NCBI GenBank assembly: GCA_013368515.1
Contig: JABWCI010000006.1
Location: 1 to 64,000, forward strand
Reading direction: 5' to 3'
From: Candidatus Altimarinota bacterium
Lineage (GTDB): Bacteria > Patescibacteriota > Gracilibacteria > BD1-5 > UBA6164
DNA: 64,000 nt
Shown here: in pieces, positions 22,348 through 34,413 of the stretch
How the letters are laid out: the number at the start of each line of letters is the position of its first letter
How positions within the stretch are numbered: the first letter of the stretch is position 1
Made by a program: the position numbers and the translations under genes
The notes under the pieces: generated by a model
Told to the model about the DNA's origin: nothing
The model's database searches: none
What the model saw: the letters and a program-made list of their open reading frames with translations, nothing else

Positions 22348-22915
22348 TATACCATTTTCTTTTAAATTGATATTCATTTCTCTTATTTTTACACTTTGAG
22401 CATATATAAAACCAGATTTATATATGTTTTGATTAAATCATAGTTTTATTGATAATTGAAATTATTTAGTTTATAGTATACAACTTTTTACAAGTGTGTT
22501 TCTCCATGGAGATCTTATACATTTTCTTTTCAATTCTATTTTCATATATATATTTTGAACTTCGCTTGAATTACTTATTTGAAAAAAGAAATTTATCATA
22601 TTTTTTATTTTTATAGTATTGTTTAATGGTATACTTTTAACTTATTTTACTAATTCAAGTGTAAATACTATTTGAATGAGTTGATTTTGAATGGCTATAA
22701 TTTCATATTATGTTTTGGAACTAAAATCAAGAAATAATAATGAATACAAATGATGAATAACTGCTATAATTATAAATTTACTTGTTTGATTTATGCCTTG
22801 AATAAGCTTACTTTGACATCTGTTTTGAGTTATATGATGAGTAATTTATTATTATTACAATAAAGAATTTTTCAAACCAAAATTTGTTTGAAAAATTAAA
22901 AATAGCGAACTTTAG
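22337..22915 (+). CDS. Rhomboid family intramembrane serine protease
   Basis: 192 residues, six membrane helices. Cleaves membrane proteins within the bilayer. The catalytic Ser lies in GMSGFGMA (family GxSG) and the His in SLLGHLFGVIGG; FLHGDLIHFLFN corresponds to the conserved HxxxxHxxxN helix. Overlaps lgt by 11 bases. The stop TAG lies in a terminator hairpin shared with the convergent holA. Confidence 0.93.
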
Positions 22916-22930
22916 TTCGCTATTTTTAAT
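22899..22930. terminator. Bidirectional terminator between rhomboid gene and holA
   Basis: AAAATAGCGAAC / GTTCGCTATTTT palindrome. The two convergent coding regions overlap by four bases inside it. Confidence 0.85.
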
Positions 22931-23841
22931 ATACATTTTTCTAACTCAAATCTAAAATCATCTTCTTCAGTTCATAGTAGTTTTCAGCTTTTCATTTTTT
23001 TATCTAGTTTTACTAAATCTATATAGAGTTTTTCTAGTTTTTCAAAACTTATATTATATTTTTTATTTATTAAAAAAGCTTTATTTCATAATCAAAGTAT
23101 GTTAGTAATCTCTGCTTGAGATTTATTTTCTTTTTTTAATTTCATTATAAAAACACTTGTTCTTAAGTTTGCTATTATATTATTATAAAAAGCATATACA
23201 TTAACTTGATTTAAAATTATATCTATTTTTTTAAGAGATTCTAATATGTTTTTATTTAGTATATCATCTATTATTAAAAATATATTTTCTTCTAATTCTG
23301 GTATTATTATATTTTTAATATGACTTATATCTATTTGAGGATAGATTATAGAAAGTTTTTCTATTTCGCTAACTATTTTTTGAGTATTATTTGCTTTGTA
23401 TTTTATAAGTAATCTAAGAGCATCATATGTTATATTTTTATATCTGGCAGATACAATTTTTTCTACATCATGTTCATTTTCACTATTAAACTCTTTTACT
23501 TGAGATAAATCTTGCAAATCTTTATATAGTTTTGTTCTTTTATCAGGATTATAATATGAAAAAAGTATCATATTATTTTCTGGAACCACTCTTATATTTT
23601 TTAATAAAAAATCTTGTATTTCTTCGTTTAGCTCTGAATTAAGTTCTATTATAATAAGTTTTTTTTCTCACATAAATCACTCTGAAAGCATATTTTGATG
23701 GAGAGTTTCCAATATGTTTTCATTTAATTCTTTGATTTGAAGTAAATTAAAATCACCATATTTTTCTACAAATTGGTTTTTCCATTTTTTTACAGCATCA
23801 TCTATCAAAAATGATGAATTTCATGTAAATAAATATATCAT
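22912..23841 (-). CDS. holA: DNA polymerase III delta subunit
   Basis: 309 residues. Opens the sliding clamp in the clamp loader. It starts MIYLFTGNSSFLIDDAVKKW, continues with LSEGFMGEKKLIIIE and the helical lid region (RYKNITYDALRLLIKY), and ends in the collar helices. The family is divergent but the order of elements matches HolA. ATG lies two bases after the mutS-like stop, so the two are co-transcribed. Confidence 0.85.
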
Positions 23842-23843
23842 AA

Positions 23844-25049
23844 TTATACTTCGTTTATTAAGTCTCTAAGTTTCTTATTATCTGATTTTTTTATAGTTTC
23901 TATTATCTCTAAAAGTGATTTTAGAGAGTTTTTTAAGTTAATTAAATCCCTAGGAGTTGTTCTATTTAGAGCAATTCTATTAAGTATTCAATTTATATTT
24001 GAAACTGATTGTAGTTTAGTTCTAACTTTATCTAAAAGTATCTTATCGTTTAAAAATGCTTCTACAAAATCTTGTCTTTTCTCTATTTTTACTATATCAT
24101 TTAGTGGTTTTAATATAGATTCATAAAGTAAATTACTTCATCAAATAGTTTTTGTTTTATTTAAAATTCAAAATAATGTTCATTCTTTAGTAGATTTTGT
24201 TGCTATATTATAAACTAGATCTAAACTTTTTATAGTTGAATCATCTAAGCTTAAAAAATTATTTAAATCAAGATATGATATAGATTTTAAAAAATCAAAA
24301 TCTGCTTTTTGGTTTGTAGTTAAGTATTCAAGTAACATACTAGACGCTCTTATTGCTTCACTATAATTTTCTATTCAAAATCAGATAAGATTTGTAGTTT
24401 GAAAGTGACTAACTAAGTGCTTGTAAGAATCCTTTTTAGTTTCAAAAAAATATATATTTAGCATGTATTTTTTTTCTAGTGTTTGCTTTATTTTTTCATC
24501 TCAAAATAGTTTTTTCTCTATAACCACTTCTTTAGGTCATACTTTTATTAATTCACTTTGTAGTGATTCAAAATCATTAAACTCACAAGTCTTCCATTTG
24601 TTTTCTCATATATTCAATATACTTAGTCAATACTTATTTTGAGTATTAGTTATTGATATAATATTTGAATTGTTAGTTTCATAATTCTCTCACTCTAATC
24701 ATATAGTTGCAGGTGTAACTACTCTAATAACTTCCCTTTTAACAATTCATTTTAAGTTTGGATCACTTATTTGCTCTGCTATTGCTACTTTGTATCATGC
24801 CTCTATAAGCATAGGTAAGTATTTTTCTTTTGCATGAAATGGTATTCAAGCCAATGGAGTTGGCTTTATAGCATTTTTATTTCTTGAAGTTACAGCTATT
24901 CATAATATCTTATTCGCAATAATAGCATCATCATCAAACATTTCATAAAAATCTCACATCCTAAAAAACAAAATAGCATCGCTATTTTGCTCTTTTAATT
25001 CATAATATTGAATCATTGCAGGTGTTAAATCTTTTTCTTCTTGTTGCAT
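23844..25049 (-). CDS. MutS N-terminal half without the ATPase domain
   Basis: 401 residues against about 850 in MutS. Domain I is intact (MIQYYELKEQ, FFRMGDFYEMFDDDA with the F-x-E mismatch wedge, PLAGIPFHA), as are the connector (IAEQISDPNLKGIVKREVVR) and the first part of domain III (GTLFGILNKTKTIGG, TTPRDLINLKNSLKSL). A clear TAA ends it where the lever helices should continue. No clamp or P-loop ATPase follows, because holA begins two bases later. It could be a split MutS whose other half lies elsewhere, a dominant DNA-binding remnant, or a decayed gene. The reading frame shows no decay up to the stop. Confidence 0.88.
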
Positions 25050-25058
25050 ATTTCTAAA

Positions 25059-26273
25059 TTAAAACATTACTTTAGATCTTTCTCTTCTGTATGAAAAACT
25101 ATCATTATCTACTTCTCTAGATATAGATAATAAAATACCTAGTCATATCATAAGTGATAAAAGAGATGATCAACCATAACTAACAAAAGGAAGAGTAATT
25201 CATGTTAGTGGTACTATATTTAGATTTACTCATATATTTATAAATGCTTGCATAAGTATCCGTGAAGAAAATCATATCGCTGCAAATTTTCCAAATTTAT
25301 CTTTCACTCTATTTGCAATATATAATCATCTATATCATATATACATATAAATAATTAAAATTATAGTTCATCATAAAAATCAAAGTTCTTCAATTATAAC
25401 TGCAAATATAAAATCTCATTGCACTTCTGGTAGATAACCAAATTTTTGTATAGATCAACCAAATCATTTTCAACTAAATCCTCAGCTTCATATAGCAATA
25501 AGTCATTGTTCTGTTTGATAGTTTATAGTTTTATTTTTTATTGCAACTTCATTGTCAGCCAAAAAATTGTCCATTCTTTGAGTAATATAACCTAAACTAT
25601 TAAGATTTTTTCATGTCACTTTATCATATTCTCAAATAGAATAAACACTAAAAACTAGAACTATTCATAAAATAACTGTTGAAGCCAAATGTTTTATATT
25701 CATTCAAGCATAAAAAAACATTATAACTGAAACTGGAAGTATAACCATTATAGTTCAGAAATCTGGTTGCATTCAAAGTAAAAATAATACTCATCAAACA
25801 ATTCACATAAATGGTAAATATCATTTTTTGAAATCAGACAAGTAACTATAATATTTTTTAAAAAATGCTGCTAAAAAAACAATAAGTCATACTTTTAAAA
25901 ATTCTGCTGGTTGTATTGTAAATGGAATTCATGGTATAGATATCCATCATTTTGCTCAGTTAAGGCTCATACCTAGTCACAAAACTACAACTAGTAAAAA
26001 AATAGCTATTCAAAATATATATTTTGAATGTTTTTCAAAAAGTGACGATTTAATCTTTGTAAAAATTCAAAGTATTATCAATGAAACTATTACATGTGTT
26101 ATATTTCTTATAACATAAAAATAATTGTATGCTTCATCTATATATCATTTTTGAGCTTGTAAATCAGTAACTCTAAAGGATGAATATACAGAAACTGAGG
26201 AAACCATTATCATTCAGAATATTACTAATGCAAGAACACTGAAAAATAATTTATAATCTATATTTTGTTTCAT
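25059..26273 (-). CDS. ftsW: FtsW/RodA peptidoglycan glycosyltransferase, probably FtsW
   Basis: 404 residues, about ten membrane helices. SEDS-family polymerase of lipid II at the septum. Markers: GWISIPGIPFTIQPAEFLK with the catalytic-region Asp replaced in context by the usual QPAE, GMQPDFGTIMVI, LIAIGSGGFSGKGFGGSIQK, FAVIIEELGFLGG, and FVSYGGSSLL at the end. The last motifs fit FtsW better than RodA. ATG overlaps the yggT stop (TAATG); ends 9 bases before mutS'. Confidence 0.92.
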
Positions 26274-26566
26274 TAAAATATTTTAATATTTAAATAATAT
26301 TCTCATACTGCAGGGTCTATAGAATAAACTAATCATTTTAAAAATATTAAAATAATTAATATTATTATTGGAGTAAAGTCCATTGGTCAAAATGTAGTAG
26401 GTATTATTTTTTTAATAAAATTATACATTGGGTCTATTATATCTGCTATAAATTTAGGTCTTGATTTAAGTCAAAATAGTGTTAACCAAGATAAAATTAT
26501 ATCAAATATTATTATATATTTTATAACATCTGTTAATAATAGTATAGCTATTAGGATAGTATTCAT
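26273..26566 (-). CDS. YggT family membrane protein
   Basis: 97 residues, two to three helices, with the YggT pattern IADIIDPMYNFIKKIIP and FGPMDFTPIIILIIL. The role is unclear in the family, but it is linked to the division and envelope neighbourhood, as here beside ftsW. Translationally coupled to ftsW by TAATG and 5 bases after rnc. Confidence 0.85.
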
Positions 26567-26571
26567 AAATT

Positions 26572-27297
26572 TTATTTTATTTTTAAATAAGCATCATATG
26601 CAGCTTGTTCTTGGGCTTTTTTCTTGCTAGATCATTTTCAAGTTCATTTTAAATCATCTCAAAAATATATTCATACTGTAAAGATTTTATCATGATCTAA
26701 TCATATTTCTTCTAATACTTGATATGTTGGAGTTACATCAAAATTGGCTTGTGCTAATTCTTGAATAGTTGTTTTATAATCTTTTGTTAAGTTATTTTCT
26801 ACCACTTCACGAACTACAGGATAAATATGTCTTTCTATAAAGTTTTTTGCTTCAATAAATCATAAATCTACATATATAGCTCAAATAACAGCTTCTACAA
26901 CATTTGCAAGAAGATAATCGTTATCTCTTCAGCCTGATTTTTCTTCTCATTTTCAAAGAAGCAAGTACTCACTAAAGTTTAGCTTTTTTGCTACATTTGA
27001 AAGATTTCTCCCCCTAACAATTGCACTTCTTATGTCTGTTAGTTCTCATTCTGTTTTAAATGGATAGTCTGAGAATAAATTACTAGTTACTACAAGCTCT
27101 AAAACTGCATCTCATAAAAATTCTAGTCTTTCATTATGTTCTGGTGCAAAATCAGGCTTTTCGTTTACTATTGATCTATGAATAAATGCTAAAATATAGT
27201 TTGAAATATCTTTAAAATCTATATCAAGTTCATGAATTAAAGATCAAATTTTATCTATATAAATTTGATTCTCAATCGCTTTCTTAGTTATAACCAT
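26572..27297 (-). CDS. rnc: Ribonuclease III
   Basis: 241 residues. Cleaves double-stranded RNA in rRNA maturation. Catalytic signature NERLEFLGDAVLELVVT, then a downstream acidic site near NVVEAVIGAIYVDLGF. A C-terminal dsRBD ends KGSSKKKAQEQAAYDAYLKI. Heads the rnc-yggT-ftsW-mutS'-holA run. ATG at 27297. Confidence 0.95.
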
Positions 27298-27428
27298 TAC
27301 TATGTAAATAATTTGTAAAATAATGAGTAAAAAACTAAAAAATTTAAAATCAAAAAAAATTTTTTTAATTGCATAACTTTTTATTTTTTTACTTATATAC
27401 TTTACTTTTTTTACAAAAAAAGTAAAGA

Positions 27429-27461
27429 AAAAACTCTTTAAAATTAAAGAGTTTTTATTTT
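27429..27461. terminator. Terminator of nusB
   Basis: AAAAACTCTTTAA / TTAAAGAGTTTTT hairpin overlapping the nusB stop. Confidence 0.8.
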
Positions 27462-27931
27462 TTAAAAATAGTATATTGACTTTCAAGTTTAAAATCCTGT
27501 TTTATCTTATTCAATTCATCATATTCATGTAAAACTTTGTTTAGTATTCCATTTACTATTTTTTTAGATGAATCGTCTCAATATACTTTTGCAACCTCTA
27601 CAGCTTCATTTACAGAAACTTTTCCAGGAATTTCTTCTGATAAAAAAAACATTTCAGCAAGAGCGATGTAAACAGGTATAATATTTACAACACTCATTTT
27701 ATCAAAATCAAATTTAGGAGAATATTTTTTAATTATAAATACAAAAAATGATTCATAATATTTGATAATTTTATTCATTTCAGCTAGATAATTTTCATCT
27801 CTTTCAAAAGTAAAAACTTCATCAAAGAATGAATTATAAAACTCATTTAAATCTAGTTCACAAAAAGTACTAGCATAGATTTCTTGATATAGTAATTTTC
27901 TAGATTTTTTACGATTTATTTTAGAGGTCAT
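27455..27931 (-). CDS. nusB: Transcription antitermination protein NusB
   Basis: 158 residues, all-helical. Binds boxA RNA with S10 for rRNA antitermination. The start SRKLLYQEIYA matches the family RELALQALYQ, and the end has IPGKVSVNEAVEVAKVYGDD followed by KKIVNGILNKV (family: NEAVELAKKYG...FVNGVLDKI). Follows rpmF in the same direction. Confidence 0.9.
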
Positions 27932-28015
27932 TTTAAAGAGCAGTAATTATATATAGTACAAAAAATAACATAGATAAAACAAAGTATATCTATGTATATT
28001 ATTTTAAAATAGTTA

Positions 28016-28225
28016 TTATATTCTAGTAGTTTTTTTATTAGATTTTTTTGCTATAACTTGTCTTCCGTTATACATACCATTTTCATCTACTACGTGTGCT
28101 AAACCAGTACTTTCTTTGTTTAACATAACTCTATTTTTTAATTTTCTAGCCATTTTTAAAATCCAAGCTGAAGTTCTCTCTCTAGTTAAAGATTTAGATG
28201 TTTTCTTTTTTGGTCCTATTGTCAT
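28016..28225 (-). CDS. rpmF: 50S ribosomal protein bL32 (zinc-free form)
   Basis: 69 residues. Recognised by the GPKKKTSKSLTRERT start (family: VPKRKTSKSRR) and HVVDENGMYNGRQVIAK (family: H.VC..CG.Y.GR.V). The zinc-binding cysteines are absent, as in C-minus paralogs. No TGA inside. Upstream of nusB. Confidence 0.85.
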   Translation of the reverse strand: MTIGPKKKTSKSLTRERTSAWILKMARKLKNRVMLNKESTGLAHVVDENGMYNGRQVIAKKSNKKTTRI

Positions 28226-28365
28226 TTTTCTATATTAAATAATAAATATTATAATTTTTACCTGGGGATTTTATAAATATTTTTAAAAAATGCAAATTTA
28301 ATTTGAAAAAAAAAATTATAAGGGTATATTTATAAAAAATATATAGTATAATTAATAAATTAAAA

Positions 28366-29052
28366 ATGAAAAAAATATTGATAATTGAAGATGATAAATG
28401 AATATCAACATCTTTGAAATTATATCTTGAAAATTCAGATTTTGAAGTTTTTTTACATAATGAGTGATTTTATGCTATAGAAAAAATATCAGAAGTAGTA
28501 CCTGATTTAATTATACTTGATATAAATCTTCCATGAAAAGATGGTATAGAAATAACAAAAGAATATAGACAAAACTGAAATATTCCAATTATAATGCTAA
28601 CTGCTAGATCTAGCGAGCTTGATAGAATTAATTGACTTGAAATTTGAGCTGATGACTATATAGCTAAACCTTTTTCACCAAGAGAACTTTTAGCTAGGAT
28701 AAATACAATAATAAGAAGAATTTGAGAACAAAAAATACAAGATCAAAAAGATGATTTACAATCTGATAAACTAAAATTTAGAGATATATGAATTGATTTA
28801 ACTAAAAGGTCAGTAACTAAATCAAACAAATTGATAACTTTAACAAGTAATGAGTATGATATACTTAAAAAACTTGTTGAAGAAAATGGTAAAATAGTAT
28901 CTAGAGAATATATAATGAAAGAAATCATAGGTTATGATAACTATTTATATGATAGAACAATTGATACTCATATTAAAAATCTCAGAAAAAAACTTGATGC
29001 AAAAGATCTAATATTGACTATTAGATGAGAAGGTTATAGAATTAATATATAA
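28366..29052 (+). CDS. OmpR-family response regulator
   Basis: 228 residues. Receiver domain with IIEDD, phospho-acceptor in LIILDINLPGKDG, Thr in MLTARS and Lys in IAKPFSP. The C-terminal winged helix is intact (LTSNEYDILKKLVEENGKIV through TIRGEGYRI). Partner of the kinase gene 9 bases downstream. Target genes unknown, possibly the secreted coiled-coil gene next to the pair. Confidence 0.95.
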
Positions 29053-29061
29053 AAAATCAAA

Positions 29062-30381
29062 ATGTCTTTATCTAGAAAATTTATCATAGCAATTTTAACT
29101 ACTATACTATTTATTACTACTATAAACATAGTAGCTTTTTATGTTTTTTATACTACTTATTTAAAAATATATTTAGTAGAAAAAATAGAATCAAGAGATA
29201 AAGTAACAATAGAGTATATAAATGAAGTTATTAAAAAACAGACTATTGATGACATAGAAAGTATATTTACTGACACTGAAATAGAATTTTTTGAATTACT
29301 TGAAAACAATGATTGAAAAATACCATTAAGTAAAGAAAAAAACGTTGATATAGTTGTAAATTACCTTGTAAAAAGTTGAATTGCACCAAAATACATAGAA
29401 GAAATAATTCCTACAGATAATTTCTGAAAAGTTTTGGAAGCTATGACTGATAAAAATTCACCAGAGTATAGATTTATAAATAAACTTAGTATATCTATAC
29501 TAATTACAAATATCATATCTATATCTATATCAATAATACTTTTAATAATTTTCATAAGAAAAACAATATATCCTATAAAAGATATAACTCAAAAAATAAA
29601 AGAGATACAGAATAAGAAATCAAGTAGTAAACAAACTGAAGAGTTAGTTTACTATAACAAAAAGGATGAAGTTTGATTGTTAGTAGATGCTATAAATAAC
29701 TTAAATAAAAAATTAAATTTACAAGATGAAATCAGAACTAGATTATTAGCTGATATAAGTCATGAACTTAAGACACCAATTACATCTATACAATGTTATC
29801 TTGAGTGAATATCTGATTGAGTAATTAAGCTTGACCAAAAAAATCTAAATTCTATTACTTATGAGATGAAAAGGCTTATTTCTCTAGTAAATAAGATAAT
29901 GGAATATGAAAAATTAGATAGAAAAAAATTAGATTTGTCTCTTAGTGACTTTCCCCTTTATGAGTTACTGATTAATTTAGTAGAAACTCATAAAAAAAGA
30001 TTGAGAGAAAATAAGCAAAGAATTAAAGTTAACTGAGAAATTTGATATATATTAACTGCTGATAAAGATTTATTTGTACAACTGGTACATAATCTAATTT
30101 GAAATTTCTTAAAATATGCTTGAAAAAATACTATTTTAAGAATAAATATAACAAAAAAGTATATAGAGTTTAGTGATGATTGAGTATGAGTTAAAAATAG
30201 CGAGATACCATTTTTAACTGAAAAATTTTATCAATGAAAAATAGAAAAAACATGAGATATAGATAGTAGATGAATTTGAGTTTGATTATCTATTGTTACA
30301 AAAATAATTGATAGTCATTCTTGGAGATATGAAATAAAGTCTGATTTATGAAAATGATTTAGCTTTAAAGTTTATATATAA
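29062..30381 (+). CDS. Sensor histidine kinase
   Basis: 439 residues. Two membrane helices (about 7-30 and 150-172) flank an extracytoplasmic sensor of about 115 residues. A HAMP-like linker follows (IRKTIYPIKDITQKIKEI), then the H-box SHELKTPITSIQ, N-box HNLIGNFLKYA, and G-boxes FSDDGVGV and GIGVGLSIV. All catalytic boxes are intact; many of their Gly are TGA. Forms a two-component system with the preceding regulator. Confidence 0.95.
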
Positions 30382-30516
30382 TCTTCACACAATATTCACA
30401 TTTAAAATTTTGTTTTTTACTTTTTTTTATTATTATGTTTTTACGAGTTAGGGGGTATTAAAGTTAAAGCCTAAAATTATTTTATTTTCCCCTTTCTTTG
30501 TTTAACTTTTTATAAG

Positions 30517-31326
30517 ATGTATAAGAATCTATTTTTATTTATAACATTTTTTATATCATTTTTTTCTACTGTGTCATATGCAAATGACTCAGTTATTTCT
30601 GATTCTACAAAAACAATTAGAGAATTGAAAGAAAATATAGAATGATTAGATAAGGCAAAAGAAGATTTATATATAAAAATTAAAGATTTTTCACCTGATC
30701 AAAAGTTAAAATCATATTTTAGAGATGATTTAAATCTTGTTGATTTAGAAAATATGAGATATATTATAGACTCATATAATAAAAATAAGTCTTTACTAGA
30801 AGTTGATTTACAAGAAAAATCTAAACAGTTACTTGATACGTCTGATATAAGAAAAAAATTATTAGAAGAAAAAAAAGAATTATATAAAAATCTTACTAAA
30901 TATATAAAAACAGATAGTTATGATGACTATAAAGAATATATAAAATCTGATACTACTATATATTTTGAAAAAAAAGAAATTGATTCTGATATATATAGAA
31001 AACAAGAAATTTTAAATACTAAAGTTAATGTTTTAGAAGAAAAAATAAAAGAACATAGAACTTATATAGAAGAGAGTTTACAGATATTGGTTGAGTGAAA
31101 AATGGATGAAAAACTAGAACTATTAAAGCAAAATAAAAATTTTACTGCACTAAAAAATACTCAAAAAATAGAAGTTATTGATAAAACTATCATAAAAACT
31201 CAATCACTTATAAAATCATTTGAAGAAGAATCTTCTATTTCAAATAGTCTAAATAATACTAAAAAAATAGAAGTTTATAAAATAGTATTATATAAGTTAC
31301 AGGATTTTAGAAATAGTTTTAAGTAA
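30517..31326 (+). CDS. Secreted coiled-coil protein, unknown
   Basis: 269 residues. Signal peptide MYKNLFLFITFFISFFSTVS with cleavage near YA-N. The rest is almost entirely charged helix with heptads (Lys/Glu/Leu), so it is probably a long coiled coil. It lies 135 bases after the kinase gene and ends at a strong terminator. No family recognised. It could be an output of, or an accessory to, the two-component system. Confidence 0.75.
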
Positions 31327-31360
31327 AAAAAATAAAACAGGCTTTGCCTGTTTTATTTTT
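31327..31360. terminator. Bidirectional terminator
   Basis: AAAATAAAACAGGC / GCCTGTTTTATTTT palindrome between convergent genes. Confidence 0.88.
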
Positions 31361-32746
31361 TTATATTTTCCAATCAAAATATTTTTCTAGTCATAATCTT
31401 TCGTCATCAAATTTGAATAGTTTCCCATCCTTTTTAAGCATATCTAAAACCTCATCTACTATTTTTTTAGATACATTTCTACCATAAAGATGTTCACTTT
31501 TTATCATAGATTTATTTGATATTGCTCATTTTACTATATCTACAATCAGTTTTGAGTTAACTGGTGGTGCTATTATATTAGTTCAGTCTAAGATAGTTTC
31601 TGTTCTATCTGAACCAAATCTTATTGTTACACAAGGTACATGAACTATATTTGCCTCTTCTTGCATGCTTCAACTATCAGTAACTACAGCTCAAGCTTGA
31701 CTTATCATATCTATAACTTCTGCATGATGAGCCAATGCTGGTCCATAAGCAAAATTTTCTTTATACTTTTCTTTTAGACTTTCTATATCTTCTCTAAGTC
31801 AATAGTTATCTATAGCAAATTCACTTGCATAAAGTCAAAGAAAACAAACATATACTCAGTCTTGTATCAATTTTTTTATTGCATTGTAAATTACTAAAAA
31901 TCTTTCTTTTTTTTCAGTATTTTCTCTCCTATGAATAGTTATAAAAATAAATGGTTTTCATTTCATATTTGGATATATTTCAAATGCTTTAGATTTATCA
32001 ATTTTTAATTTAGATATTTCTATTGCATCAGCAATTGTATTTCAAACTATTTTTATATGTTCTTTTGGAAATCATTCTTTTTTAAGTGTTTTACTGTATA
32101 GTTCTACTGGTACTGCAAATAATCAAGTCGATGCTTCTATTCATCTAGTATCAAACTGTTCTGGATAAGGTTCTATACTTCATGTTTCGTAAATATCAAA
32201 TTCTTGTAATTGTTTGTAGTATTTTTCCCATTTAAAATTTCACTCATTATAACTTGAAAATAAATTATGATAAAAATCTCTACTTGGAGTAAAAGTTCTT
32301 ATTCAAGCTTCTACATGTACTACTGCAAATTTATTCAAAAAAGCAGCTTTATCAGCAGTTGTAGCTGTTAAAGTATCTCAGTGAACATAAGGCACAGGTA
32401 TTTTCTTGTAATTATTTGATAATTCTACTAAAAAATCTCAAAGCCTTTCTATTACTAATGAAAATTTTTTATGTATAGGTCAAAATATATTTAAATTAAT
32501 ATCTACCTCCATTCAAAATTCTGTTAGCACTCACACACTTAAATTATAATCATAATGTTGTCATGTATGCACTAGTATAACTAACTCTCATCTTTTTTTT
32601 AGTTCTATATATAATGGTGCTTGCTTTATTATATCTGGTTTTGTAGCTATCATTATAATATGTGCATATTTTTTGTTACTATTTTCTATATCAAACCAAA
32701 AATTTGGTCTGATAAAAACTATATTTTCATCTTTTGAATTTATCAT
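31361..32746 (-). CDS. wecB: UDP-N-acetylglucosamine 2-epimerase (WecB-like)
   Basis: 461 residues. Converts UDP-GlcNAc to UDP-ManNAc. Family motifs: VHTGQHYD, YVHGDTLTATT, VHVEAGIRT, FITIHRRENTE, and VVTDSGSMQEEA. It is about 80 residues longer than WecB. The extra length lies at the N-terminus and in an insert between HVEAGIRT and FDTRGIEA. It would supply ManNAc for wall-linked glycans. Monocistronic, with terminators on both sides. Confidence 0.9.
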
Positions 32747-32747
32747 A

Positions 32748-32789
32748 AAAAAACTCTATAAATTAAACTAGCTTAATTATAGAGTTTTT
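32748..32789. terminator. Hairpin between wecB and the EamA-like gene
   Basis: AAAAACTCTATAA-type arms around GCTAG. It ends the EamA-like transcript coming from upstream. Confidence 0.8.
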
Positions 32790-32804
32790 TAGTTTATTTC
32801 AAGA

Positions 32805-33674
32805 TTATTTAAAATAATAACCAATTCATATCATGAAAATAACTAAAATTGATAGAATTATTTGCTTTGGTGTTGGAGAATCTCAAAGTATTAACTTCAT
32901 AGAAAATACAGAAAAAACAATAGTTATAAAGCTTAACAGAGATGCTATTAAAACTCAACTAGATTCTATTATCATAATAGATAATATAAATGATAACCGT
33001 CATAATAATGAAGATAGAAATCTATATTTATAAAACTGTTTTGTTTGTTTAAATAATAATGAAAAATCTTTTTTAAGTATTATATTATTTAAAGTATGGA
33101 ACAATATATAAAAAAATATAATAACTGCAAATATATCTAGAGTAGAATATTCAAATAATATTCTTCACATTATTAGAGTTGTACAAGCATACAAAAATTT
33201 TACAAAAATATATATTTTAACTTCTTTTTCTATTCATAGATTTTTATAATCAATACTAAAAAGCATAATTATTATAACTGTTAAAACTGAAATTAGAAGA
33301 GTTTTAAAACTTGTATATCCAGGATTTCAATAGAAAAATAAAAAACCAAGTAGTATAATAAAAAGTTTATCAAAACTAGCATATGGTAAGACTTTAGAAA
33401 CTTTAGTATTTTTTATAACATAAACCTCCATTAATCATGCAAATCAATCAAAAACTCATCATAAAAACAATAGAAAAATTACTCTTTTATCAGTAAATAT
33501 ATTGTCATTAATTCAAAATATAAATACAAATAAATAAATTACAAATAATCAAATTAATGGTCACATTAAAGCTAAAAGTCAATTGGGAAGTTTAGCTAAG
33601 TCTATTGATTTTTTCCGATAACTTCATGAAACCGCTCATAGTATTGATGATAAAATTCAAAATATAATACTCAT
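32805..33674 (-). CDS. EamA/DMT-type transporter
   Basis: 289 residues, about ten helices in two halves. First half SIIFGILSSILGAVSGSYRK, second half FLSSLLGRLSFILSIMI, and near the end LILGDSPTPKQIILSILV (family: LGE..t..q.iG..lI..G). Substrate unknown. The C-terminal half only appears when TGA is read through as Gly. ATG at 33674 overlaps the region just upstream of the preceding gene's stop. Confidence 0.85.
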
Positions 33675-33675
33675 A

Positions 33676-34290
33676 TTATTTAAATAATTCTATAATAAAA
33701 TTAATAATTCTTTTCCATAATGGTAATTTGATTGTTTTATTTTCACCTTCTTTTATTCTTTTCAATCAAGATTTTATATCTATAGTATTTTCTTGTATAG
33801 TAATAAGGTTTCTATCTAAAACTCATATAAATCAAGAAAATAAATTTAATCAAGATGATGTTTCATTTGTAAATTGTCTAGATAATAAAGCAAGTGAAAA
33901 ATCTAATTTTGTTATAATTTGTGTTCTAAATATATCGTCATTTAATGCCTTGAAATATTGTTCTTGAGATATCCTATATTCTTTGGGTATATATTTATCT
34001 ATGTCTTTTATTTCTTCTATTTGACTTATTTTTTCAAATATATCCTTTATTTCTTCTCTTGATATTTGAATTCATTCAATTATTTTTTTTGCAGTTTCAT
34101 GAGATACTACTCATTTATTAAGCATATTTTTTAAATAATCTAAATTATGTTCAGCTTCTATTTCAATATTTATAATTTCTTTTTGTTTTTTGAAATCTAT
34201 TTGTCTTTTTTCTTCAGCTTCTAATTCTTCTTTAGATATAACTCTATTTTTAATTCATTCATTTTGAAATCAGTTATTTTCTATAGTCAT
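33676..34290 (-). CDS. Unknown charged protein, coupled to the EamA-like transporter
   Basis: 204 residues. The N-terminal 100 are charged and helical (EELEAEEKRQIDFKKQKEI). A mid region carries a short Gly/Phe stretch (SSGLNLFSGFIGVLDRN), and the end is amphipathic (PLWKRIINFIIELFK). No family recognised. Its stop is immediately before the transporter start, so the two are probably co-translated. Confidence 0.7.
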
Positions 34291-34413
34291 AATTTATTTT
34301 TAGATTTAAATTTTTAAAGTATTATAATTAACTTTACTATTTTTAAAAATTATTTGCATAAATATGATAAATAAAATATAATTTAAAAGTATTTTAATAT
34401 TAACTTTAAAAAT

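Noticed and set aside
27244-27486. Minus-strand hydrophobic frame of 80 codons upstream of rnc
   Set aside because: It covers the nusB terminator and the rnc start in a different frame; composition is poly-A/T driven with no RBS.
32833-33033. Plus-strand frame of 66 codons
   Set aside because: It overlaps the C-terminal half of the EamA-like transporter, whose motifs continue through this stretch on the minus strand.
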